DNA of 5,170 bases from Candidatus Portnoybacteria bacterium CG10_big_fil_rev_8_21_14_0_10_36_7 (GCA_002793835.1 PFDW01000056.1:1-5170), one strand, 5' to 3'. Numbered from the stretch's first letter, positions 1 through 5,170 are shown. The notes: generated by a model not told the origin, from the sequence alone. Program-made: numbers and translations.

Positions 1-180
1 TGTAAACAATTATCAGATATTGCAAGTTTGTGTACAGCAAGTGGTAGTGATAATAACTGTAATGATACATTTTGTACAGAAAATAATGAATCTCCGCCAG
101 AATGTGTTCCAGGTTTTAATGTGTGTAATGATGCAAAACAATCTGAGTGTACTGCTGACCAAGGTTGTGAATGGAAATAA
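1..180 (+). CDS. C-terminal fragment of a cysteine-rich, probably exported protein (5' end outside window)
   Basis: The frame is open from base 1 to the TAA at 178-180 and gives the last 59 residues of a protein whose start lies upstream. Eight of the 59 residues are cysteines (fragment positions 1, 11, 20, 25, 35, 42, 50, 56). They are spaced 5-10 residues apart among Asn, Asp, Ser, Thr and Glu, and the fragment ends in GCEWK. There is no membrane segment in the visible part. Regular cysteine spacing in a polar, low-hydrophobic stretch suggests a disulfide-stabilised extracellular domain; this is inference. The stop is 8 nt before the start of the next gene, so the two are very likely co-transcribed. 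The next gene also has a cysteine-rich C-terminus. All asparagine codons here but one are AAT, as in the downstream pilin genes. The family is not recognised. Confidence 0.75.
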   Translation, partial: CKQLSDIASLCTASGSDNNCNDTFCTENNESPPECVPGFNVCNDAKQSECTADQGCEWK

Positions 181-188
181 ATAATTTT

Positions 189-893
189 ATGAAACAAAAA
201 AGTTTACATTTTATCAAGTTCGTAATATGTAATATCTTTTTATTTGCATTGAGTACCACATCAGTATTTGCTGTCAAAACACTGGGTGATGCACAGGGCA
301 ATTCATCTCAGATTGCGAAGTCTGGTGGATTTGAACAAAGTAATGTTGCAGAATTATTGGGAAATGTGATAAAAAAGGGATTAACAGTAGTGGGCGTAGT
401 ATTTTTTGCGCTTATGATCTATGCAGGTCTACGATGGATGACTGCACGTGGTGAGAGTGAACAAGTAGAAAAAGCTCGTGGAACAATTATTGCATCAATG
501 ATTGGCCTGGTAATAATTGTGAGTTCCTATGCAATAACAAATTTTGTACAAATAAATATTATACAAAAATCAGGTGGAGGAGGTGTGGATGGTCCAAATG
601 CACCAAATGTTGCAGGTGGAGAAAAAATCGCTTGTTGTCTTGATTGGACAGGCGGAACAGCGGACAAATCTACTGCAATAGCATCTCGTATGACAACACT
701 CAATGATTGTAAATATCAGGGTGAAAATAGTAATGGTAGTGATAATTTTGGTTGTGCTGGTCCAAAAGCAGGTTGTTGGGAATATTTTGCCGAAGTTGCG
801 ACTCTTGATCAGTGTGCGATAAAAAAACAAGAAGCGTATAATACGACTGGTGTAACACCACCAGTGAATTCTTGGAAAGATATATTTCAATAA
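189..893 (+). CDS. Pilin-like two-helix membrane protein with cysteine-rich C-terminal extracellular domain
   Basis: This 234-residue protein belongs by architecture to the VirB2/TrbC-like pilin group seen in CPR bacteria. Residues 1-28 are a signal peptide (basic start, hydrophobic core, cleavage after SVFA). Residues 29-57 are a polar exported linker. Helix 1 spans about 60-84, the charged loop TARGESEQVEKARG 85-98, and helix 2 about 99-121. After cleavage both ends should face outwards and the loop the cytoplasm. Unlike its neighbours it continues for about 110 residues: a glycine-rich linker (SGGGGVDGP) and then a domain with six cysteines (149, 150, 174, 189, 196, 209), including CC and GCW motifs. 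Usual family members stop soon after helix 2, so this is an added domain. I chose the ATG at 189, not the in-frame ATG at 171. The later start begins MKQK directly before the hydrophobic core, does not overlap the upstream stop, and has the same T-rich junction as the following genes. It is likely a specialised or tip subunit; the role is inferred. Confidence 0.85.
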   Translation: MKQKSLHFIKFVICNIFLFALSTTSVFAVKTLGDAQGNSSQIAKSGGFEQSNVAELLGNVIKKGLTVVGVVFFALMIYAGLRWMTARGESEQVEKARGTIIASMIGLVIIVSSYAITNFVQINIIQKSGGGGVDGPNAPNVAGGEKIACCLDWTGGTADKSTAIASRMTTLNDCKYQGENSNGSDNFGCAGPKAGCWEYFAEVATLDQCAIKKQEAYNTTGVTPPVNSWKDIFQ

Positions 894-902
894 AAATTTT
901 AT

Positions 903-1253
903 ATGAAAAAAATAATATATAGTATATATCTCATATTACTTGGTTTTGCATGTCCTGTCTCTGCACAAGGTCTCAAAAGTTCAGAAGTACCACTCAATGC
1001 CGTATCAAAACAAAGTGGTGTGACTGAAGGGAATGTGGGCAATGTAGTAGGAGGTCTTATTTCAGGCGTATTAACGTTGGTAGGTGTTATATTTTTGGTC
1101 CTTATGGTCTATGCAGGTATTTTGTGGATGACTGCGCGAGGTAAGGATGATCAGATAGAAAAAGCACGCGATATTATTATTGCAAGTCTTATTGGTTTAT
1201 TTATTGTCGTGAGTGCGTATGCGATTACCGTATTTGTTACGTCACGTTTTTAG
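903..1253 (+). CDS. Small pilin-like two-helix membrane protein (VirB2/TrbC-like)
   Basis: This 116-residue protein is the shortest of the five paralogues and shows the minimal architecture. A signal peptide at 1-21 ends CPVSA, followed by an exported linker of about 30 residues. Helix 1 lies at about 52-76 and includes VYAGILWM. The cytoplasmic loop TARGKDDQIEKARD follows at 77-90, and helix 2 runs from about 91 to 112, ending TSRF. The loop is nearly identical to that of the next gene and similar to that of the previous one, which shows common descent. The size and hairpin topology match prepilins of type IV secretion systems, in which the mature chain is a helical hairpin inserted in the inner membrane before polymerisation. 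That the protein polymerises here is inferred. It starts 9 nt after the preceding stop, with no Shine-Dalgarno sequence, and ends in TAG. It is a candidate major subunit because it carries nothing beyond the core fold. Confidence 0.85.
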   Translation: MKKIIYSIYLILLGFACPVSAQGLKSSEVPLNAVSKQSGVTEGNVGNVVGGLISGVLTLVGVIFLVLMVYAGILWMTARGKDDQIEKARDIIIASLIGLFIVVSAYAITVFVTSRF

Positions 1254-1276
1254 TCTTTTTGATTTAATATAACCAT

Positions 1277-1666
1277 ATGATACAAAGAATAATTGTTTCA
1301 TTCGTAATAATCATCTGTATGATACCAGTCACTGTATCAGCACTTGACTTGGGTGGTGATCAAGGTGGTTTATTACAAAATGCAGGAAATAAAGCAGGTT
1401 ATGATGTGGCAGGGACGACTGATACGAGCTTTTCCCAAGGGATTGGTAAAATAATAAATATTGTATTGTCTTTGGTCGGAGTAATTTTTACTGTGCTTAT
1501 GGTATATGCAGGGTATCTATGGATGACGGCACGTGGCAAAGATGATCAAGTCGAAAAAGCACAAGATATTATACGCGCAGCGATTATTGGTATTATTGTG
1601 ACACTTGGTGCATATAGTATTACAAATTTTGTCGTGCCACGTATTCTCGAAGCAACAATAAAATAA
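1277..1666 (+). CDS. Small pilin-like two-helix membrane protein (VirB2/TrbC-like)
   Basis: This 129-residue paralogue of the preceding gene has a signal peptide at 1-22 (cleavage after TVSA) and a glycine- and aspartate-rich exported linker at 23-55. Helix 1 spans about 58-83 and contains VYAGYLWM. The loop TARGKDDQVEKAQD is at 84-97 and helix 2 at about 98-120, followed by a short basic-ended tail. Over the helix 1-loop-helix 2 region the DNA matches the preceding gene at roughly three quarters of positions by eye. Most differences are in third codon positions, consistent with tandem duplication followed by purifying selection. The spacer to the previous gene (23 nt) is the widest in the operon and contains TATAAC close to the start, but I found no convincing -35 partner. 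Like its neighbours it probably sits in the cytoplasmic membrane as an appendage subunit precursor; the polymerisation role is inferred. Confidence 0.85.
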   Translation: MIQRIIVSFVIIICMIPVTVSALDLGGDQGGLLQNAGNKAGYDVAGTTDTSFSQGIGKIINIVLSLVGVIFTVLMVYAGYLWMTARGKDDQVEKAQDIIRAAIIGIIVTLGAYSITNFVVPRILEATIK

Positions 1667-1672
1667 TTTTTT

Positions 1673-2113
1673 ATGAAAGTATTTTTGTATATTATAATGG
1701 GAATTGTTGTGAGTAGTTTTTTGTTTACCTCTATTGTCTATACAGTAAATGATGAAAAAACATCAATAAAAGATGCAGCGGTGAATCAATTGAATGTCGG
1801 TGCAAAAGAAGCTGGTTATGGTGAAAATCCTCAAGATCCACGTCTTGTTGTCAATACAATTGTGATGTTTTTTGTATCGTTATTTGGTTCTATTATGACA
1901 TTATTGTTTGTATATGCAGGATATTTATTTCTCACATCTCATGGTGAGGAGAGTAAGTTGACGACTGCACGTCAGACTGCGCAGGCTGCTGTTATAGGAT
2001 TGATTATTGTATTGTTTGCATATAGTATTGCGTATTTTGTTGGCAAGCGTGCACAAGAAATCACTGGTACGGGAAAAACAACTATGTTATTAGAAACTAT
2101 TCATTATATATGA
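1673..2113 (+). CDS. Pilin-like two-helix membrane protein, second subfamily
   Basis: This 146-residue protein keeps the shared plan but with diverged sequence. A hydrophobic N-terminal segment at 4-24 is followed by the polar segment TVNDEKTS and an exported linker containing AGYGENPQDPR (47-57). Helix 1 spans about 59-85 with VYAGYLFL. The loop is TSHGEESKLTTARQ (88-101) and helix 2 spans about 103-123. A hydrophilic C-terminus follows. The N-terminal segment lacks a clear AXA-type signal peptidase site (it ends SIVYT), so it could remain as an uncleaved anchor or use a weak site. The linker and loop resemble the next gene more than the three upstream genes, and these two form a second subfamily. 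It starts 6 nt after the previous stop and ends in TGA within an ATGA overlap with the next start, so translational coupling is likely. The role as a pilus or secretion subunit is inferred. Confidence 0.8.
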   Translation: MKVFLYIIMGIVVSSFLFTSIVYTVNDEKTSIKDAAVNQLNVGAKEAGYGENPQDPRLVVNTIVMFFVSLFGSIMTLLFVYAGYLFLTSHGEESKLTTARQTAQAAVIGLIIVLFAYSIAYFVGKRAQEITGTGKTTMLLETIHYI

Positions 2114-2658
2114 AACGATTTTTTGTTATTTTTTCAGTGTTATGTTGTTTATCATTTGTATTCGTCGTACCTCATGTACGTACTGTCAATGAAGATAATA
2201 AAACAGAAGAAACAAAAACACTCAAAGATACTTATGGCAAACAATTGCAAGCGTTTGCTGGTAAAAAAGGTGCAGATCTTGGGGCACCGCGTGATGTGCG
2301 TGTCATCATAGCACAGGGTATTCGTGTATTTTTATCTATTGTTGCATTACTTGCAGTTATCTATATTATATATGGTGGATATTTATTTTTGACATCTGGT
2401 GGTAAATCAGACAAGGCTGATAAAGGGCGTGGTATTATTACCAATGGTATTATAGGTTTGTTAATTATTATTACATCATATAGTATTGTCTATGGAATTT
2501 ATTATACGGTCTATGGGGCTATAAATCCTTTTGGTGGATATGTAAAAAATGATCTTGGCGGATATTATCAAAAATATGTTGAACCAGATAATAAAAGTTT
2601 CTATAACACTGATCCAATGGGTGGTACAAATATTCCGGATGCCTATTTGCCAAAATAA
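2110..2658 (+). CDS. Pilin-like two-helix membrane protein with tyrosine-rich C-terminal tail, second subfamily
   Basis: This 182-residue protein is the last gene of the operon. An N-terminal hydrophobic segment at about 5-21 leads into RTVNEDNKT, closely matching the equivalent segment of the preceding protein. A linker with GAPRDVR follows at 58-64. Helix 1 spans about 66-95 (IIYGGYLFL), the lysine-rich loop TSGGKSDKADKGRG is at 95-108, and helix 2 spans about 109-132. The remaining 50 residues are polar and rich in glycine and tyrosine (seven tyrosines after residue 132, for example GGYYQKY) and are predicted to lie outside the cell. The other paralogues with no added domain end soon after helix 2, so this tail is a distinct extension. 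The start overlaps the previous stop by 4 nt (ATGA). A strong hairpin terminator begins 18 nt after the TAA stop. It is probably a minor or specialised subunit; its function is not established from sequence. Confidence 0.83.
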   Translation: MKRFFVIFSVLCCLSFVFVVPHVRTVNEDNKTEETKTLKDTYGKQLQAFAGKKGADLGAPRDVRVIIAQGIRVFLSIVALLAVIYIIYGGYLFLTSGGKSDKADKGRGIITNGIIGLLIIITSYSIVYGIYYTVYGAINPFGGYVKNDLGGYYQKYVEPDNKSFYNTDPMGGTNIPDAYLPK

Positions 2659-2675
2659 TTTTTTATATTATATAT

Positions 2676-2702
2676 AAAAATCCCGCATTATGCGGGATTT
2701 TT
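2676..2702. terminator. Bidirectional intrinsic terminator between convergent operons
   Basis: A perfect 12-bp inverted repeat (2676-2687 with 2691-2702) surrounds a TTA loop. The GC core is TCCCGCA/TGCGGGA, bordered by five A on the left and five T on the right. Read from either strand it gives a GC hairpin followed by a U tract. It therefore fits termination of the pilin operon (stop at 2658) and of the glycosyltransferase unit, whose stop codon begins 2 nt beyond the repeat. Confidence 0.93.
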
Positions 2703-2703
2703 A

Positions 2704-3405
2704 TTATCTTATTTCTGGCAAATCATCATGAATATTTTTCCCTCGTAGATATATACTAAAGAAATTTATAATATTATTGAAGATATTTATAATGTTGAGA
2801 CCACGATATCGTCGAGTAGAAATAAAGTTTTTAAAATGCCAATCAACATGAATTTGACCATATTGTTTGATACGTTTTGATATGATACTATCTTCATGAA
2901 ACTTGTCTGTTCCTTGCAAAAATCCACCACATTGTTTTGCTATATCAGTTTTTATCACCATATTACAACCAAGTAGTGTATGTTTTGGTGCGAGCCATAC
3001 AAGAAAAAAAGCCGATAATGCAAAAAAAATATTTAATAATTTGTTTCCATCATATCCATATGTGGGGCCAGTCACAGCAGCGATATTGTTATATTTTGTC
3101 ATCGCATGTTCAGCTGTTTTGAGCCAGTCTTGTGGTACGCGTGCATCAGCATCAGTGGTGATATAATAGAGACCTTGTGCATGGAGTAGACCTGCCTGTC
3201 TGGCAAATGTTATTCCTTTTTGTGTTTCAGTAATGACATGATAACCATATAATTTTACGATTTCTATACTATTATCTATGCTTCCATTATCAACAATAAT
3301 GACCTCGTAATCATCTGTGGGGTAGTCAAGATTTTTTAATGCGTCAAGACAAGCAGGAAGACGTTTTTCTTCATTGAGAACAGGTATAATAATAGAGAAT
3401 TTCAT
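2704..3405 (-). CDS. Family 2 glycosyltransferase (GT-A fold)
   Basis: This 233-residue enzyme is predicted to transfer a sugar from a nucleotide-sugar donor; the acceptor cannot be read from sequence. GT2 landmarks occur in order. They are the N-terminal IIIPVLNEE strand (5-13), VIIVDNGSIDNS (35-46), KGITFARQAG (63-72), the metal- and nucleotide-binding DAD (85-87) in TTDADARVP, LLGCNMVIKTD (144-154) preceding CGGF, and HED (170-172), which holds the likely catalytic base. A basic STRRYRG segment lies near 196-202. Residues about 124-139 are hydrophobic and the C-terminus is rich in Ile, Phe and Asn, so membrane association is possible, but there is no clear multi-helix tail. The length is normal for a compact soluble GT2. 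It is convergent with the pilin operon and shares its terminator. The start lies inside the end of the recombinase gene in another frame. A role in modifying surface glycans or the pilins is conceivable but unsupported beyond proximity. Confidence 0.92.
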   Translation of the reverse strand: MKFSIIIPVLNEEKRLPACLDALKNLDYPTDDYEVIIVDNGSIDNSIEIVKLYGYHVITETQKGITFARQAGLLHAQGLYYITTDADARVPQDWLKTAEHAMTKYNNIAAVTGPTYGYDGNKLLNIFFALSAFFLVWLAPKHTLLGCNMVIKTDIAKQCGGFLQGTDKFHEDSIISKRIKQYGQIHVDWHFKNFISTRRYRGLNIINIFNNIINFFSIYLRGKNIHDDLPEIR

Positions 3406-5107
3406 ATGTTAGTATGATACAGAAAAAAATGAACTTGTGCAAATAAAAAAGATCTGTCAGTGGGGTGGCCAACGGGGAATGAACGATGTTTTTCCGATGG
3501 GCGGAGAATAATGGCTTGTATCTGTCGTGCGGTTCAATGGCCACGACCTTGTCGCCTTTAACCCACACACGCTTTATAATCATTTGTATCCACGCCTGTC
3601 TTTCTTCGTTCCCGATGTCTGCTTGCCACAAATTATTAAAATCTTTCAAAAAGTCCTCTACTTCTCTTAAAAATTGTTGCCTTAATTTTGCAGTATTCCC
3701 AATTACTTGGCGAGGGACAACGGGGGCAACTTGGTGCAACAATTTAAGTTCATCTTCTATTGCTTTCATTTCATTAAAATACTGCTCTTGCGTCATCTGT
3801 TCGGTATTTTTGAATATAAAGTTTAATTTGTTGGCTTTCTTCTCAAGCGTGTCAATTCTTTTGCTGTTGTCTGTAATCTTTTCTTCGTCAGCCGGACGTG
3901 TCAGCATTTCTTCAAGTTTGGCGAGCGTCTTTTTTACTATTTCATCCGGTACATTAAAACCCTCTAAGTATTTAATGACCTGTTTATCTATAACATCACA
4001 CCTCACTTTTTCTTGACTGCAACTTTTATTTTCTCGGCTAAACTTGCAACCGTAGGTCGGGTATTCCACCATTTCACCTTTTTTATTTTTCCAGCGCATT
4101 GTTTCACAATACATTTTTGGCAACATTTTGGTGCGGTCGGTTTTATCTTCCTTTCCTTTGATGTGTTTTATACAGCGATAGCAATAAACCAAACCACGTA
4201 AAAGATAAAAACGATGATTGGCCACTGGACGTCCTCGTTTACTTTTTCTTTCTTCCAACGTTTCCTGCACTTTGTAAAACAATTCTTTATCTAAAATAGA
4301 GGTGTGATTGCCTTGCACTTCAGGGTAATTTTTTCTCGGGGAATAAACCAGCCCAATGTATGACTTATTACTTAAAATACTTTTCATCGAGCTGTATGTA
4401 AAAGGGTGCCCATACTTGGTAATTTTGTTTTCTTTATTCAAAATCACGGCAATTTCTTTCATCGAGTACTTGCTCGAAGCATACATTTGAAAAATCTTTT
4501 TTACCAGCTTGGCTTCTTTTTCGTGCACTCGCCATTTTTTCTCGTAGATTTTTCTTTCTCTTTCCTGATCATAGCCAATTTCTTTTTTGTAGTAGCCAAG
4601 CGGGGGATTACCAAGCTGGTAACCCTGTAATCTTTTTTCTTGAAAGCTGTCACGCACCCACTTGCTTAATTGTTTAGAGTAGTATTCATCAAACATTTCG
4701 TTAACACATTCATTCAAAAAAGCCGAAGGGTCGTTCCAATTTCCAAATGGTTGGGTAACCGATTTTACGTCAATGTTTAATTTACCTCTTAACTTGTCTT
4801 TATATTTTCTTGCTTCTCTGACATTTCGAGCAAAACGTGAGGTGTGGTAAATTAAAATTAAATCAAACTTTTTCTGTTCGGCGTCAATCATCATCCGCAA
4901 AAAATCCCCACGGTTTTCGCTTTTTGTGCCCGACAGCAAATCTTTATACCAGCCAACCACTTTCATTCCATTTTTGTCAGCATAATCTTTTATCATTCGC
5001 ACCTGGTTGTCGGGCGAGAAACCTTTGTCTTGGTCTTTCGTGCTTTCTCTGATATAGGCGGCTACACGAATAATGCGGTTGGTGTTTTCTGTGTTATTTT
5101 TAACCAT
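3371..5107 (-). CDS. Large serine recombinase (site-specific integrase/resolvase family)
   Basis: This 578-residue DNA recombinase is of the type that integrates or excises mobile elements through a serine-DNA intermediate. The N-terminal resolvase domain (about 12-155) has YIREST with the nucleophile S22 and R20, then FSPDNQ, DLLSGT (56-61), R66, and SRFARN with R91 and R94. A recombinase (DNA-binding) domain follows at about 165-285, opening GNPPLGYYKKE. A zinc ribbon lies at about 300-375, with CYRC (309-312), YC (334) and further cysteines at 354, 363 and 370. A charged coiled coil spans about 385-460, and a C-terminal segment ends VVAIEPHDRYKPLF (521-534). Length and domain order match intact large serine recombinases. 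The position equivalent to the resolvase catalytic Asp is Ser (S90), which is also seen in other large members. The last 30-odd residues are hydrophobic and atypical and run 35 bp into the glycosyltransferase. Codon use differs from the pilin genes (AAC for five of the first seven Asn codons), which suggests foreign origin. The stop is TGA. Confidence 0.93.
   Translation of the reverse strand: MVKNNTENTNRIIRVAAYIRESTKDQDKGFSPDNQVRMIKDYADKNGMKVVGWYKDLLSGTKSENRGDFLRMMIDAEQKKFDLILIYHTSRFARNVREARKYKDKLRGKLNIDVKSVTQPFGNWNDPSAFLNECVNEMFDEYYSKQLSKWVRDSFQEKRLQGYQLGNPPLGYYKKEIGYDQERERKIYEKKWRVHEKEAKLVKKIFQMYASSKYSMKEIAVILNKENKITKYGHPFTYSSMKSILSNKSYIGLVYSPRKNYPEVQGNHTSILDKELFYKVQETLEERKSKRGRPVANHRFYLLRGLVYCYRCIKHIKGKEDKTDRTKMLPKMYCETMRWKNKKGEMVEYPTYGCKFSRENKSCSQEKVRCDVIDKQVIKYLEGFNVPDEIVKKTLAKLEEMLTRPADEEKITDNSKRIDTLEKKANKLNFIFKNTEQMTQEQYFNEMKAIEDELKLLHQVAPVVPRQVIGNTAKLRQQFLREVEDFLKDFNNLWQADIGNEERQAWIQMIIKRVWVKGDKVVAIEPHDRYKPLFSAHRKNIVHSPLATPLTDLFYLHKFIFFCIILTYEILYYYTCSQ
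3414..3442 (-). promoter_or_regulatory. Possible sigma70-type promoter for the glycosyltransferase
   Basis: On the minus strand TTGCAC (3442-3437) is followed after 17 nt by TATCAT (3419-3414). The -10 matches consensus at five of six bases and the -35 at three of six. The predicted transcription start, about 7 nt downstream, falls almost on the ATG at 3405, so the message would be leaderless or nearly so. The site lies within the 3' end of the recombinase gene. AT-rich DNA produces such matches by chance, so this is tentative. Confidence 0.35.
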
Positions 5108-5135
5108 AAAAATGATTGACTTATGTGTGTATAGT

Positions 5136-5164
5136 ATTATATAATTTTGTTGAACCTAATTCAA
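5136..5164 (-). promoter_or_regulatory. Sigma70-type promoter of the serine recombinase
   Basis: On the minus strand TTGAAT (5164-5159) and a perfect TATAAT (5141-5136) are separated by exactly 17 nt. The -10 ends 28 nt before the recombinase ATG, giving a predicted leader of about 22 nt. That leader has no AGGAG-like ribosome site; it reads CAATCATTTTT just before the ATG. The match is the best promoter-like sequence seen in the window. Confidence 0.7.
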
Positions 5165-5170
5165 GTTGTT

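Noticed and set aside
171..188. Earlier in-frame ATG at 171 for the first pilin
   Set aside because: It would overlap the upstream stop and put MEINNF before the signal peptide; the ATG at 189 fits both the signal peptide and the junction pattern of the other genes.
570..890. Minus-strand 106-residue open frame opposite the cysteine-rich domain
   Set aside because: Low-complexity Thr/Ile/Cys/Phe product fully inside a well-supported gene on the other strand; no start context or homology motif.
1265..1273. TATAAC-like -10 before pilin 3
   Set aside because: No plausible -35 element at 16-18 nt upstream; AT-rich spacers produce such hexamers often.
2066..2089. GTGKTT in pilin 4, resembling a nucleotide-binding P-loop
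   Set aside because: The required glycine five residues before the GK is missing and the site lies in a short tail after helix 2, with no NTPase domain.
2167..2181. Short inverted repeat CGTAC/GTACG within pilin 5
   Set aside because: A five-base stem inside a coding region with no T tract; most likely chance.
3486..4016. Plus-strand 176-residue open frame antisense to the recombinase
   Set aside because: Ser/Cys/Phe-rich shadow of the recombinase coiled-coil and C-terminal region; no recognisable domain or promoter.
3425..5115. Direct repeat AAAAATGA at 3425-3432 and 5108-5115 flanking the recombinase, as a possible att core
   Set aside because: Eight bases of mostly A in AT-rich DNA are expected by chance between two such stretches, and the element may extend past the window.

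Overview
The window looks like chromosomal DNA of a Patescibacteria/CPR-type bacterium. This is an inference. It rests on AT-rich sequence with almost exclusive AAT for asparagine in the main operon, tightly packed genes without recognisable Shine-Dalgarno sites, and a tandem run of small two-helix, VirB2-like pilin genes of a kind common in that group. TGA acts as a normal stop (ATGA stop/start overlap at 2110-2113), which argues against the recoded Gracilibacteria/SR1 lineages.

Plus strand, 1-2658: one transcription unit that begins outside the window. It opens with the cysteine-rich C-terminus of a truncated protein (1-180). Five consecutive pilin-like genes follow (189-893, 903-1253, 1277-1666, 1673-2113, 2110-2658). 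Each has an N-terminal hydrophobic export segment, a short exported linker, a first membrane helix, a charged cytoplasmic loop and a second membrane helix. The first carries an extra cysteine-rich C-terminal domain and the last a tyrosine-rich tail; both are predicted to lie outside the cell. Genes 1-3 form one sequence subfamily and genes 4-5 another. The array probably supplies major and minor subunits of a type IV secretion-like appendage or a related envelope structure. No ATPase or channel gene is in view, so the machine itself is not identified.

Centre, 2676-2702: a perfect 12-bp hairpin with a 3-nt loop, A-rich on one side and T-rich on the other. It ends the pilin operon and the convergent minus-strand unit at once.

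Minus strand, 2704-5107: a family 2 glycosyltransferase (2704-3405) lies downstream of, and overlaps by 35 bp, a large serine recombinase (3371-5107). The recombinase has its own strong sigma70-type promoter (5136-5164), codon use unlike the pilin genes, and a C-terminal tail that runs into the glycosyltransferase start. This looks like the edge of an integrated mobile element inserted just upstream of a resident glycosyltransferase. No RNA genes, CRISPR arrays or complete insertion sequences were seen.
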